NCBI RefSeq assembly: GCF_003946885.1
Contig: NZ_RWKQ01000017.1
Coordinates: 28,603-83,551, forward strand
DNA length: 54,949 nucleotides
Direction of reading: 5' to 3'
Source of the DNA: Specibacter cremeus
GTDB taxonomy: Bacteria > Actinomycetota > Actinomycetes > Actinomycetales > Micrococcaceae
In this document: piece after piece, positions 16,038-25,742 of the stretch
Position numbering within the stretch: position 1 is the stretch's first letter
Layout: the number at the start of each line of letters is the position of its first letter
The notes under the pieces: generated by a model
What the model saw: the letters and a program-made list of their open reading frames with translations, nothing else
What the model was told of the DNA's origin: nothing
Database searches by the model: none
Translations under genes and position numbers: made by a program

Positions 16038-16054
16038 GTACACCCGGTGTGTAC
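16038..16054. promoter_or_regulatory. TetR operator candidate
   Basis: GTACACCCGGTGTGTAC is a palindrome with 6-bp arms GTACAC/GTGTAC. It lies 20 bp upstream of the TetR start codon, and a minus-strand TACGCT -10 box at 16065-16070 is next to it, so binding would block the regulator's own transcription start. Confidence 0.55.
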
Positions 16055-16209
16055 CGATGACTCTAGCGTACGCCACAAACTGACGTGCGAGTCAAAAGTA
16101 GAGGAAGCATTTTCACCACTTTGCCAACCGCCCGGCCGGTTCCCTCGATTTGTTACGCGCCGGAAAATGCCTGAATTCTAGGGCTTTCACGACGACTCAA
16201 CGCGAACAC

Positions 16210-16238
16210 TTGACAGAAGTGGGCTGAGACACAATGCT
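16210..16238 (+). promoter_or_regulatory. Promoter of ABC transporter/catabolic operon
   Basis: A perfect -35 TTGACA (16210-16215) is followed after 17 bp by AATGCT (16233-16238). The operon's first ATG is 77 bp downstream, leaving a leader of about 70 nt. Confidence 0.5.
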
Positions 16239-16314
16239 GAGTCAATGATCGACGCGTCAGTCAGCCGCGTTGTGGACTACCTACCTTCCTTCACCGCCGC
16301 AGGAGGCGCCGCAG

Positions 16315-17883
16315 ATGAGCGTTGAACGACGAAGCAAAAGTTTCCGACTGGTAACCGCCTTGGCCCTGGGCGCATCGCTGCTGGGCATGGCCGCATGTTC
16401 CTCCGGGGTGCCCTCCGGCCAGGGTGGGGCCGCAGTGTCCGAGCCGCAGCACGGAGGCGACCTCCGCGTGGGCATCGTCGGCGGCTCGGCCAAGGACACC
16501 CTCGACGCGCATTCGCCCGTCACCCACCCGGACGAGGCACGCGCCATCCAGCTGTACGACACGCTGGCCAGCTATGACGACAACCACAAGGTCCAGATGT
16601 CCCTGGCCGACAAGATCACCCCGTCCGACGGTGGCAGGGTCTGGACGGTCCATCTGCGCGACGGCCTGAAGTTCAGTGACGGCAAGCCGATCACGGGTGC
16701 CGACGTCGTGTTCACGTTCCTGCGCATCACCGATCCCAAGGCGCCCACCGGCGGTGCCGCCTCGCTGGCCACGCTCAAGCGCGATGCCTTGAAGGCGACG
16801 GACGCGCACACCGTCGTCTTCACGTTCTCCTCCCCCTTCGCGACCTTCCCCGATATCGCGGCCCAGTACGCCACCGGCATCGTGCCGGTCGGCTACGACC
16901 CCAAGAAGCCGGTCAGCTCCGGTCCGTTCATGGTGCAGAGCTTCACGCCCGGCCAGCAGAGCGTGTTCGTGAAGAACCCGAACTACTGGCGCGCCGGCCA
17001 GCCGTACCTCGACAAGGTCACCATCATCGACTTCCCCGATGACACGGCCCGCGTCAACGCGCTCCTGGGCGGCCAGGTGGATGCCATCGACCAGCTGCCG
17101 CTGGGGCAGATCAACGTGGTCAAGGCCAACCCGACCATGAAGGTGCTCGAATCGGCCACGGGCTCGTGGCTGCCGTTCACCATGCGCGTGGACCAGCCGC
17201 CGTTCGACGATCCGAAGGTCCGCCAGGCGTTCCGCCTGATCGTCGACCGCAAGCAGATGGTCGACCAGGTGCTGGGCGGCCACGGCACCATCGGCAACGA
17301 CATGTACGCGCCACTGGACGCGTGCTACCCGACCAGCGTTCCGCAGCGCACGCAGGACATCGCCAAGGCCAAGGAATTGCTGGCCGAGGCCGGCAAGAGC
17401 AATCTGACCGTCGACCTGGTGACCTCGCCGGCCGCGGCCGGTCTGGTGGAGGCGGCCCAGGTGTTCGCCCAGCAGGCCAAGGCCGCCGGTGTCACGGTCA
17501 ACCTCAAGAAGGTCGATCCGGGCGAGTTCTACGGGGACCAGTACCTGAAGTGGACGTTCTCGCAAGACTTCTGGTTCACCCGGGACTACCTGCCGCAGGC
17601 GTCGAACTCCGGTCTCAGCAACTCGCCGTACAACGAGACACACTGGAATGACAAGGAGTGGACCGACCTGGTCACCAAGGCGCAGGCCACCACCGACCAG
17701 ACCGCGCGCTGTGAGCTGATCAAGAAGGCCGAGCAGATTGAATTCGATCGCGGCGGCTACATCATCTGGGGTTTCCCGAACAGCGTTGACGCGTACAGCG
17801 CCTCGGTGCACGGGCTGACCCCGGACAAGAGCGGCATCCCGCTGACCTCCTTCGGGTTCCGCAATGTGTGGCTGGGCAAGTGA
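16315..17883 (+). CDS. ABC transporter substrate-binding lipoprotein, peptide/nickel (SBP family 5) type
   Basis: The 522-aa precursor has a basic N-terminus, a hydrophobic stretch and a lipobox-like end LLGMAAC, with Cys about residue 25. The mature protein starts with a Ser/Gly-rich linker and continues with SBP_bac_5 segments such as WTVHLRDGLKFSDGKPITGADV and PVSSGPFMVQS. It should sit on the outer face of the membrane. The start is ATG 16315 after AGGAGG at 16301. It begins a run of nine co-directional genes, the first six overlapping by 1-4 bp. Family 5 proteins bind peptides, but also sugars, opines and organic acids; ligand unknown. Confidence 0.9.
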   Translation: MSVERRSKSFRLVTALALGASLLGMAACSSGVPSGQGGAAVSEPQHGGDLRVGIVGGSAKDTLDAHSPVTHPDEARAIQLYDTLASYDDNHKVQMSLADKITPSDGGRVWTVHLRDGLKFSDGKPITGADVVFTFLRITDPKAPTGGAASLATLKRDALKATDAHTVVFTFSSPFATFPDIAAQYATGIVPVGYDPKKPVSSGPFMVQSFTPGQQSVFVKNPNYWRAGQPYLDKVTIIDFPDDTARVNALLGGQVDAIDQLPLGQINVVKANPTMKVLESATGSWLPFTMRVDQPPFDDPKVRQAFRLIVDRKQMVDQVLGGHGTIGNDMYAPLDACYPTSVPQRTQDIAKAKELLAEAGKSNLTVDLVTSPAAAGLVEAAQVFAQQAKAAGVTVNLKKVDPGEFYGDQYLKWTFSQDFWFTRDYLPQASNSGLSNSPYNETHWNDKEWTDLVTKAQATTDQTARCELIKKAEQIEFDRGGYIIWGFPNSVDAYSASVHGLTPDKSGIPLTSFGFRNVWLGK

Positions 17884-18854
17884 TGAAGGTCCAACGCGGC
17901 GGGATGAGCCGGCTGTTCCTGCGGCGCTCGCTCTTCGGGCTGTTCACCCTCTGGGTGGTGTCGCTCGTGGTCTTCCTGGCCACGCAGGCCCTGCCCGGCG
18001 ACGCGGCCCAGGCCATCCTGGGCCGCGAGGCCACCCCGGAGCGGCTCGCGGCCCTGCGCGCGCAGCTGCACCTCGGCGGTTCGTTGCCGGAGCAGTACCT
18101 GAACTGGCTGGGGCACCTGCTCTCGCTCAACCTCGGCACCTCGCTGGCCGGCGGCATGCCGGTCAGCGACGCGGTGGCACCCATGTTGCTGAACTCGACC
18201 GTGCTCATGGTCTGCGCGGCCGTCATCGCCATCCCGCTGGCCATCGGCATCGGAACGTGGAGCGCGCTGAAGAAGGACACCGTCATCGACAACGTGACCG
18301 GGATCGCCACGCTGGTGCTGGCCTCGCTGCCCGAGTTCGTGGTGGGCGTGCTGCTGGTGCTGCTGCTCTCCACCGGCTTGTTCCACCTGTTCCCGGCGGT
18401 CTTCGTCCAGATGCCCGGTGCGCAGGTATGGAACAACCCGGCCCAGCTTGTGCTGCCCGTGCTGACCCTGGTCGTCGCCGTCAGCCCCTACATCATCCGG
18501 ATCATGCGGGCCACGATGCTGGAGGTCCTGGACAGCCAGTACGTCCAGCAGGCACGGCTGAAGGGGCTGCCCGAGCGCACCGTCATCCTGCGCCACGCCA
18601 TCCCCAACGCCATCGGCCCGGTGGCGCAGGTCATCGCCCTGCAGCTGGCCTGGCTGATCGGCGGGGTGGTGCTCGTTGAATACCTCTTCCGCTTTCCCGG
18701 CGTCGGCTTCGAGCTGATCGACGCCGTCACCAACCGGGACATGCCGGTGGTACAGGCCCTGGCCATCATCATCGCCCTCTTCTACGTCGTGGTGAACCTG
18801 CTCGCCGACGTCGTCACCCTCGTCGCCAACCCGAAAGTTAGGACAGCGTCATGA
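17883..18854 (+). CDS. ABC transporter permease, DppB/OppB type
   Basis: The 323-aa protein has about six membrane segments, the typical first-helix region RRSLFGLFTLWVVSLVVFL, and the EAA loop DSQYVQQARLKGLPERTVILRHAIPN that contacts the ATPase. ATG 17883 overlaps the stop of the binding protein (TGATG), which fixes the start. It forms the transmembrane channel with the next gene. Confidence 0.9.
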   Translation: MKVQRGGMSRLFLRRSLFGLFTLWVVSLVVFLATQALPGDAAQAILGREATPERLAALRAQLHLGGSLPEQYLNWLGHLLSLNLGTSLAGGMPVSDAVAPMLLNSTVLMVCAAVIAIPLAIGIGTWSALKKDTVIDNVTGIATLVLASLPEFVVGVLLVLLLSTGLFHLFPAVFVQMPGAQVWNNPAQLVLPVLTLVVAVSPYIIRIMRATMLEVLDSQYVQQARLKGLPERTVILRHAIPNAIGPVAQVIALQLAWLIGGVVLVEYLFRFPGVGFELIDAVTNRDMPVVQALAIIIALFYVVVNLLADVVTLVANPKVRTAS

Positions 18855-19750
18855 GCAACGGCGTGGCCACCCCGGCCGTCCACCTGGCCACCGCACCACC
18901 GCGGACCAGGCACAAGCAAGGCCTGTTCCGGCGGGCACTGAAGTCCCGGCGGACCGTGATCGGGCTGGTGCTCAGCGGGCTGGTCCTTGGCGTGGCCTTC
19001 CTGGGCCCGCTGGTGACCCCGCATTCGCCCACCGTCTTCGTCGCCGCGCCCTTCTCACCCGCCGGCATCGGCGGCCCGTTTGGCACCGACAACCTCGGCC
19101 GGGACGTGCTCTCCCGCTTCCTGGCCGGCGGGCAGACCCTGATGATCCTCGCCCTGCTGGGCACGGTCATCGGCGTCGGCCTGGGCGCCGTGGTGGGCGT
19201 GGTCGCCGCCTACCGGCGCGGCTGGCTGGACGAGGTGCTGATGCGCACCGGTGACGTGGCCCTGGCCTTCCCGCAGATTGTGCTGGCGCTGCTGTTCCTC
19301 TCGATCATCGGCCCGCAGCTGTGGCTGCTGGTGCTGATGGTCGGCGTCGGGCACATGCCCCGTGTGGCCCGCGTCGTCCGCGGCGCGGCCATGTCCGTCG
19401 TCGAGCGTGACTTCGTCAAGGCGGCCGAATCGGTCGGCATCCCCCGCTGGAAGATCGTGATAGGCGAAATCGTCCCCAACATCAGCTCCACCCTGGCCGT
19501 CGAGTTCGGCCTCCGCCTGACCTACTCGATCGGCCTGGTGGCCGGATTGAGCTTCCTGGGCCTGGGCATGCAGCCGCCCGCGGCCGACTGGGGCCTGATG
19601 ATCAACGAAAACCGGATCGCCCTGACGGTGTCCCCGTGGTCGGTGGTGCTGCCCGTGCTCGCCATCGCGGTGCTGACGGTCGGCACCAACCTGGTCACGG
19701 ACGGCCTGGCCAAGGCGGCCATCGGCAGCGACGAAGGAGTCACGGCATGA
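18851..19750 (+). CDS. ABC transporter permease, DppC/OppC type
   Basis: The 299-aa protein has about six membrane segments, the DppC-typical TDNLGRDVLSRFLAGGQ after the first helix, and the EAA loop DFVKAAESVGIPRWKIVIGEIVPN. ATG 18851 overlaps the preceding stop by 4 bp. It pairs with the DppB-type permease. Confidence 0.9.
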   Translation: MSNGVATPAVHLATAPPRTRHKQGLFRRALKSRRTVIGLVLSGLVLGVAFLGPLVTPHSPTVFVAAPFSPAGIGGPFGTDNLGRDVLSRFLAGGQTLMILALLGTVIGVGLGAVVGVVAAYRRGWLDEVLMRTGDVALAFPQIVLALLFLSIIGPQLWLLVLMVGVGHMPRVARVVRGAAMSVVERDFVKAAESVGIPRWKIVIGEIVPNISSTLAVEFGLRLTYSIGLVAGLSFLGLGMQPPAADWGLMINENRIALTVSPWSVVLPVLAIAVLTVGTNLVTDGLAKAAIGSDEGVTA

Positions 19751-21606
19751 GCAGCCCCACTCCCACCCTCGTGGTGGACAACCTGAAGATCGTCGGCGTC
19801 CCGTCGATGGCGGCCATCGTCGAGGAGCTCTCGCTGGAGGTGCGCCCGGGCGAAATCCTGGGCGTGGTGGGCGAATCCGGCTCCGGCAAGACCACGCTGG
19901 GCCTGGCCCTGTTGAACTATTGCAAGGACGGCACCAGGATGGGCGGCGGCAGCGTCAGCGTTGCCGGGCAGGAGCTGGCCGGGCTGAACTGGCGCCAGGT
20001 GCGCCGGCTGCGCGGCCAGACGGTGGCCTACATCCCGCAGTCACCCGCGTCGGCGCTGAACCCGGCCCTGCGCATCGGCACCCAGCTCGGCGAGTGCCTG
20101 GCCGGTGAACCGGCCACGGTGCTGGCGCGGGTCCGCGAGGTCCTGCGCGAGGTGGCGCTGGACGACGACGATGCGTTCCTGGCGCGGTATCCGCACCAGC
20201 TCTCCGGTGGACAGCAGCAGCGGGTGGCCATTGCGATGGCCTTCACCGCCCGGCCGGCCCTGATCGTCATGGATGAGCCGACCACCGGCCTGGACGTGAG
20301 CACCCAGGAGCATGTGCTGGCCACCGTCCGCCAGATGTGCCAGAACTACGACTGCGCCGCCGTCTACATCAGCCACGACATGGCCGTGGTGGCCGAGCTG
20401 GCGGACCGTATCGCGGTGATGTACTCGGGCCGGATCGTGGAGATCGGGGCCACCGCCGAGGTGCTGGCCAACTCCCGCCACCCGTACACCGGCCGGCTGT
20501 TGCTGGCCGTGCCGGACCTGGACGCCAAGCGCCCGATGATCGGCATTCCGGGGCATGCGCCCTCGCCCCTGGCCCGGCCGCGGGGCTGCGCCTTCGCCCC
20601 GCGCTGCCCGCTGGCCGATGAGGGTTGCACGACGACGGCGCCGGAGGCCACCGAGGTGGGACCGCGCCACACCGTGCGCTGCTTCAAGGCCGATGTGCCG
20701 CTGCCCGCGGTCCCGGCCCGGAAGGCTCCGGCCCGCGTGGCCCGGGACGCCGCCGAGCGGCCCGTGGTGCAGATCAGCGGCCTGAAGGCCGGCTACAGCA
20801 GCTTCACCGTGCTGGAGGACATCAACCTGGACGTCTACGCCGGCGACTGCGTGGCGTTGCTGGGCGAATCCGGCTCGGGCAAGACCACGCTGAGCCGCTG
20901 CATTGCGGGCCTGCACCACAATTTCTCCGGCGGGCTGACCCTGGACGGCGAGCAGCTGGCGGCGAACAGCTTCAAGCGCACCAAGGAGCAGCGTCGCCGG
21001 GTGCAGTACATCTTCCAGAACCCGTACGAATCCCTCAACCCGCGCCGGACCGTGGAGGACCTGATCCTGCAGCCGGTCACGGCGGTGCGCGGCAAGGTCC
21101 GCAACGGCCGGGACATCGTGGCGACGGCGCTCGAGCGGGCCTCGCTGCGGCCCGACCACGCCACCCGCTACCCCGACCAGCTCAGCGGCGGCGAACGCCA
21201 GCGCGTGGCCATCGCCCGGGCCCTGGCCACCGAGCCGGAGGTGCTGATCTGCGACGAGATCACCTCCGCCCTGGACGTGTCGGTGCAGTCCTCGCTGGTG
21301 GACCTGCTGCGCACGCTGCAGGCCGAGATGGGGCTGACCCTGCTGTTCATCACCCACAACATTGCCCTGGTGCGCAACATCGCCTCGCAGGTGGCCGTGC
21401 TGGAGCGCGGCCGGATCGTCGAATTCGGAGAGGTGGAGGGCGTGTTCGCCAACCCCCGGCATGACTACACCCGCTCGCTGATGGCGGCCACGCCCAACTT
21501 CCAACTGGCCGGGGGCCTGCACGAGGTCGGTGCCACGGGCACGGATGGTCCGCAGGGCGACGGTCCGCAGGGCACCGGCGGGCTGCTGCCGCTGAGGTCG
21601 CTGTGA
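19747..21606 (+). CDS. Fused double ATPase of peptide-type ABC transporter (DppD-DppF in one chain)
   Basis: The 619-aa protein has two complete nucleotide-binding domains. Domain 1 has Walker [10 protein letters not shown] at residues 42-50, signature LSGGQ at about 152-156 and Walker B ALIVMDEP at about 171-178. It ends with the oligopeptide-transporter tail containing [15 protein letters not shown]. Domain 2 has Walker [10 protein letters not shown] near residue 375 and signature [15 protein letters not shown] near 478. The fusion replaces the two separate ATPases of Opp/Dpp systems. ATG 19747 overlaps the DppC-type stop by 4 bp. It powers uptake by the two permeases. Confidence 0.92.
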   Translation: MSSPTPTLVVDNLKIVGVPSMAAIVEELSLEVRPGEILGVVGESGSGKTTLGLALLNYCKDGTRMGGGSVSVAGQELAGLNWRQVRRLRGQTVAYIPQSPASALNPALRIGTQLGECLAGEPATVLARVREVLREVALDDDDAFLARYPHQLSGGQQQRVAIAMAFTARPALIVMDEPTTGLDVSTQEHVLATVRQMCQNYDCAAVYISHDMAVVAELADRIAVMYSGRIVEIGATAEVLANSRHPYTGRLLLAVPDLDAKRPMIGIPGHAPSPLARPRGCAFAPRCPLADEGCTTTAPEATEVGPRHTVRCFKADVPLPAVPARKAPARVARDAAERPVVQISGLKAGYSSFTVLEDINLDVYAGDCVALLGESGSGKTTLSRCIAGLHHNFSGGLTLDGEQLAANSFKRTKEQRRRVQYIFQNPYESLNPRRTVEDLILQPVTAVRGKVRNGRDIVATALERASLRPDHATRYPDQLSGGERQRVAIARALATEPEVLICDEITSALDVSVQSSLVDLLRTLQAEMGLTLLFITHNIALVRNIASQVAVLERGRIVEFGEVEGVFANPRHDYTRSLMAATPNFQLAGGLHEVGATGTDGPQGDGPQGTGGLLPLRSL

Positions 21607-22409
21607 GCGCGGCGCCAAGCTTCCACCCGGCGGCGCTGGCCGGCAAGGTCGTGCTGGTCACCGGCGGCGGAACCGGGATCGGCCGGGCCACCGCCCAGGC
21701 GATGGCCGCCTGCGGCGCACGGCTGGTGCTCGCCGGGCGGCGTGAGGTGCTGCTCCAGGAGACGGCGGAGCTGGTCCGCGCCGCGGGCAGCGAGGCCGTG
21801 GTGGTGGCCGGCGACATCCGCGAACCCGAGGCCGCCGTCGAGCTGGTGGATGCGGCCCTGGCCGCGTTCGGCCGCATCGACGTGCTGGTCAACAACGCCG
21901 GCGGCCAATTCCAGGCCCCGGCCGAGGACATCACGCTCAACGGCTGGCGGGCCGTGCACCGGCTCTCGGTGGACTCCGTCTGGAACCTCACCCGCGAGGT
22001 CGCCGTCCGCGCCATGATCCCGCAGCGTTCGGGCCTGGTCGTGTTCATGGCCTTCTCACCGCGGCGGGGGATCCCCGGCATGGTGCACGCCACCGCCGCC
22101 CGGGCCGCCGTCGAGAACCTGGCCTCCGGGCTGGCGCTGGAATGGAGCCGCTACGGCATCCGCTCCGTGGCCGTGGCCCCGGGCAGCATCGTCAGCGAGG
22201 GGCTGGAGCAATACTCCGTCGAGGCCCGCGCCGAATGGGAACAGGGCGTCCCCCTGGGCCGGCTCGGCCAGCCCGGGGACGTCGCCGACGTCATCACCTT
22301 CCTGGCCACCGACGCCGCCCGCTACATCACAGGAACCACCATCACGATCGACGGCGGTGCCGACGCCTGGGGCTCAGGCCGGCCCGTCCCCGCAAAGGAG
22401 CTCTCATGA
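21603..22409 (+). CDS. Short-chain dehydrogenase/reductase, PECR/DECR-like
   Basis: The 268-aa Rossmann protein has the NADP motif TGGGTGIGRA, the NNAG motif and a C-terminal GTTITIDGGADAW. The usual YxxxK is absent; the region reads PGMVHATAARAAVENLASGL, close to the HSGAARAG pattern I recall from trans-2-enoyl-CoA reductase/AtuB-type SDRs. This points to an acyl-CoA substrate rather than a simple alcohol. GTG 21603 overlaps the ATPase stop by 4 bp, tying it to the transporter. It may reduce an enoyl- or dienoyl-CoA intermediate; the direction of the reaction is unknown. Confidence 0.85.
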   Translation: MSAAPSFHPAALAGKVVLVTGGGTGIGRATAQAMAACGARLVLAGRREVLLQETAELVRAAGSEAVVVAGDIREPEAAVELVDAALAAFGRIDVLVNNAGGQFQAPAEDITLNGWRAVHRLSVDSVWNLTREVAVRAMIPQRSGLVVFMAFSPRRGIPGMVHATAARAAVENLASGLALEWSRYGIRSVAVAPGSIVSEGLEQYSVEARAEWEQGVPLGRLGQPGDVADVITFLATDAARYITGTTITIDGGADAWGSGRPVPAKELS

Positions 22410-24487
22410 CCATCACCACCGACCCCGCCACGATGGCCGGCACCGAGGCCGGGGCCCTGGCCGCGCTCTTCTCGCCCAACGCCGTGGCGATCATCGGGGC
22501 CAGCGACGACACGCGCAAATACGGCAACTGGCTGGCGGTCCAGGCGCTCAAGGGGGACATCCCGGTGCATCTGGTGAACCGCACGCGGCCCACCGTGCTG
22601 GGCCGCCCCACGGTGCCCAGCGTCACCGCCATCGGCAGCCCGGTGGAGCTGGCCGTCATCGCGGTGCCGGCCGCCGGCTTTGAGGCGGCCGTGGACGATG
22701 CGCTCGCCGGCGGCGCCCGGGCGATCGTGGGCATCAGCGCCGGCCTGGGCGAGGCCGGCGGGGAGGGCCTGGCGCTGCAGGAGCGGATCACGGCCAAGGT
22801 CCGCGCGGCCGGTGCCCGCCTGCTGGGACCCAACTGCCTGGGTGTGCTGGACCACAGCAGCGGGCTGACGCTGGCCTCGAACGAATTCCCGGTGGGCACC
22901 ATCGGGGTCATCTCGCAGAGCGGGAACCTGGCCCTGGAACTGGCCACCCTGCTGGTGGACCACGGCCTGGGCGTGTCCCGCTTCGCCAGCCTGGGCAACC
23001 AGGCCGATCTGGACGCCGCCGATCTCATCGACGCCTATGTTGACCACGCGGGCACGGCCGCCATCGCGGTGTACTGCGAGGACTTCCGTGACGGCCGCCG
23101 CTTCGCCCGGGCCGCCCAGCGGGCCGCGGCGGCCGGCAAGCCGGTGGTGCTGCTGACGGTGGGCGCCACCGACGCCTCGGTGCGCAACGCCAAATCCCAC
23201 ACCGGCGCCATGGTCTCCTCCGGCATCGTGGTGGAGGCGGCGTGCCGGGCCGCCGGGATCGAGCAGGTCTCCTCGCCGGCCCAGATGGCCCATCTGCTCC
23301 AGGCGCTGGTCCGCAGCACCGTGCCGCGCGGTCCGCGCACCGCGGTGTTCGCCGACGGCGGCGGCCAGGCCTCCGTGGCCAGCGACAGCGCCGCGGCCCA
23401 GGGGCTCGACGTCGTCGAGTTCGGCCCGGCGCTGCAGGCGGCGGTGGCCGCCGAGCTGCCGCCCACCGCCGCGGTGAGCAACCCGGTGGATGTGGCCGGC
23501 GGCGGCGAGCAGGACATCATGTGCTTCCCGCGCGTGCTGGAGCACCTCAACGCCAGCAGCGACGTGGACGCCACGCTGATGAGCGGCTACTTTGGTGGCT
23601 ACGGCAGCTACGGCCCCGAGCTGGCGGCGCGCGAGGTGGAGGCCGCCCGGGCGATGGCGGCGTCGACGGCGGCACACGGCGGCACCGTCATCGTGCAGAC
23701 CATGAACTGGCAGTCCGCCGGCGCCGAGGCGCTGCGCGAGGGCGGGGTGCCGGTGTACCGCGGCATCGAGGAGGCCGCCTGGGCGCTGGGCCGGCTGGCC
23801 CGGCGGCAGGCCGAACCGCCCACGGGCGTGCCGGCGCTGCCCGAGCCCGCCGCCGCGGTGGAGGACACCGGGTACTACGCCTCGCGGCGGGTCCTGGCGG
23901 CGGCAGGGGTTCCCTTTGTGGGGGCAGCCGAGGTGGCCACCGAGGACGAGCTGCGCCAAGCCGCCGCCGGGCTGCGCTACCCGCTGGTCCTGAAAGCGCT
24001 GGGGGACGAGCACAAGTCGGACCGCGGCGGCGTCCTCCTCAACCTCGCCGACGAGGCGGCCCTGCTCGCCGCATGGCGCGACATGGGGCAGCGGCTGGCC
24101 CCGCCGTCGTGCTCCGTGGAGGAAATGGCCGACCTCTCCGGCGCCGTCGAACTGCTGGTGGGCGTCCGGCGCGACCCGCGCTTCGGCCCGCTGGTGCTGG
24201 TGGGCCTGGGCGGCGTCTTCGCCGAGATCCTCAAGGATGTGCGCTGCGCCCTGGGCCCCGTCACGGCGGCGCAGGCCCGGGACATGCTGCTCTCGCTGCG
24301 CGGGGCGGCCCTGCTCACGGGGGCCCGCGGCCGCGCGCCGGTGGACATCGAGGCCGCCGCGGCCATCGTCGCCCAGATCTCCGAGCTGGCCGCCGCGCAC
24401 CCGGAAATTGCGGAAATCGAATGCAACCCGGTGGCGGCCACGCCCCGCGGCGCCCAGGCCCTGGACGCCCGCATCGTGCTCGGCTGA
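22406..24487 (+). CDS. ADP-forming acyl-CoA synthetase (fused alpha-beta, acetate-CoA ligase type)
   Basis: The 693-aa protein joins a CoA-binding Rossmann domain (about 20-115, NAVAIIGASDD), two succinyl-CoA-ligase-like flavodoxin domains with the phospho-His in SHTGAM at residue 265, and a C-terminal ATP-grasp domain (about 470-690, YPLVLKALGDEHKSDRGGV, GLGGVFAEILKDV, EIECNPV). It interconverts acid, ATP and CoA with acyl-CoA, ADP and phosphate. ATG 22406 overlaps the SDR stop by 4 bp. In this operon it most likely activates the imported acid or recovers ATP from a product thioester. Confidence 0.9.
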   Translation: MTITTDPATMAGTEAGALAALFSPNAVAIIGASDDTRKYGNWLAVQALKGDIPVHLVNRTRPTVLGRPTVPSVTAIGSPVELAVIAVPAAGFEAAVDDALAGGARAIVGISAGLGEAGGEGLALQERITAKVRAAGARLLGPNCLGVLDHSSGLTLASNEFPVGTIGVISQSGNLALELATLLVDHGLGVSRFASLGNQADLDAADLIDAYVDHAGTAAIAVYCEDFRDGRRFARAAQRAAAAGKPVVLLTVGATDASVRNAKSHTGAMVSSGIVVEAACRAAGIEQVSSPAQMAHLLQALVRSTVPRGPRTAVFADGGGQASVASDSAAAQGLDVVEFGPALQAAVAAELPPTAAVSNPVDVAGGGEQDIMCFPRVLEHLNASSDVDATLMSGYFGGYGSYGPELAAREVEAARAMAASTAAHGGTVIVQTMNWQSAGAEALREGGVPVYRGIEEAAWALGRLARRQAEPPTGVPALPEPAAAVEDTGYYASRRVLAAAGVPFVGAAEVATEDELRQAAAGLRYPLVLKALGDEHKSDRGGVLLNLADEAALLAAWRDMGQRLAPPSCSVEEMADLSGAVELLVGVRRDPRFGPLVLVGLGGVFAEILKDVRCALGPVTAAQARDMLLSLRGAALLTGARGRAPVDIEAAAAIVAQISELAAAHPEIAEIECNPVAATPRGAQALDARIVLG

Positions 24488-24569
24488 CCGGCACGAGCAC
24501 CCCTTCCCAACCCTGCATTCCCAACCCTGCACGATGCACCATCCAACACTCAGAGAGAAAGCGGACCCC

Positions 24570-25742
24570 ATGGACTTCCGGATGACACCACGCCAGATCG
24601 AGCTCAAGCAGCGCGCCATCTCCTGGACGAACGAAATGTTGCAGTACGAGCTCGACTGCGAAATGAATAACGGCCTCAGCGAGGACCAGCACGCCAAGGT
24701 CAAGCAGCTGATCATCAACCACGGCCTGGCCGCCATCAACATGCCCGCCGAGTGGGGCGGCGCCGGCCTGAGCGTGCTGGAGCACGCCATCGTCTCCGAG
24801 GAGGTGGGCAAGCTCACCGGCGCCCTCTGGGACACGCTGTGGCGCCCGGCCAACGCGCTCAAGGCCTGCACGCCGGCACAGCGCGAGGAATACCTGCTCC
24901 CGGAGATCCGCGGCGAGCGCCGCGACGCCGTGGCCATCACCGAGCCGGAGGCCGGTTCGGACCCGCAGAACATCCAGACCACCGCCGTCAAGGACGGGGA
25001 CTCCTACCTGATCAACGGCGAGAAGCTCTTTGTCACGGTGGGCGACGCCGCCGACTTCATCCTGGTGCTCGCCAGCGTGGACGGTGCGCCCACCATGTTC
25101 ATCGTGGACAAGGACCTGCCCGGTGTCTCCGTCAAGCGGACGCCGCGCTACACCCACACCTTTGTCTACGAGCACCCGGAGTTCTTGTTCGAGGACGTGC
25201 GCGTGGGGGCGGACAAGATCCTGGGCGCCATCGGCCAGGGCTACGAGCTGACCCGCGACTGGTTCGTGGAGGAGCGGCTGATGATCGCCGCGCGCACCAT
25301 CGGTGCCGCCGAGCGCGCCACCCTGCTGGCCGCCGACTATGCCAAGGAGCGCGCGCAGTTCGGCCAGCCGATCATCAACTTCCAGCTGATCCAGAACATG
25401 CTGGCCAAGAACACCGTGGACATCATGACCAACCGGGCGCTGACCTACCAGGTGGCGTGGGAGGCGGACCAGGGCATGGACCGCAAGCTGCTCAACGCCA
25501 AGGCCGCCGTCATCAAGCTCGGCGCCTCCGAGGCCTCCAACCGCTGCGTCGACAATGCCCTGCAGATCTTCGGCGGGCGCGGCTACATGCGCGAAAACCC
25601 GGTGGAGCGGCTGTGGCGCGAGCTGCGCGTGGACCGCATCTGGGAGGGCACCTCCGAGATCCAGACCGTCATCATCGGCAACGAGATCAACAAGCGCGGG
25701 GCCGAGGGGCTGCTCGGCTACGCCGGGGCCGTTCCGCAGTGA
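24570..25742 (+). CDS. Acyl-CoA dehydrogenase
   Basis: The 390-aa protein has canonical ACAD segments: AITEPEAGSDPQN, QIFGGRGYMRENPVERLWRE and WEGTSEIQTVIIG, the last holding the catalytic Glu. It oxidises an acyl-CoA to the enoyl-CoA with FAD and passes electrons to ETF. Start ATG 24570 (MDFRMTPRQIELKQRA) is where homology begins; AGAGAGAAAG lies upstream. It follows the ADP-forming synthetase after 82 bp and is overlapped by the enoyl-CoA hydratase. Crotonobetainyl-CoA-reductase-like members look similar, so the chemical direction is not certain. Confidence 0.9.
   Translation: MDFRMTPRQIELKQRAISWTNEMLQYELDCEMNNGLSEDQHAKVKQLIINHGLAAINMPAEWGGAGLSVLEHAIVSEEVGKLTGALWDTLWRPANALKACTPAQREEYLLPEIRGERRDAVAITEPEAGSDPQNIQTTAVKDGDSYLINGEKLFVTVGDAADFILVLASVDGAPTMFIVDKDLPGVSVKRTPRYTHTFVYEHPEFLFEDVRVGADKILGAIGQGYELTRDWFVEERLMIAARTIGAAERATLLAADYAKERAQFGQPIINFQLIQNMLAKNTVDIMTNRALTYQVAWEADQGMDRKLLNAKAAVIKLGASEASNRCVDNALQIFGGRGYMRENPVERLWRELRVDRIWEGTSEIQTVIIGNEINKRGAEGLLGYAGAVPQ

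Noticed and set aside
22322-24991. 889-codon open frame on the minus strand
   Set aside because: It is the mirror of the SDR and acyl-CoA synthetase genes; composition is Gly/Arg/His-rich with no fold, as expected for antisense frames in high-GC DNA.
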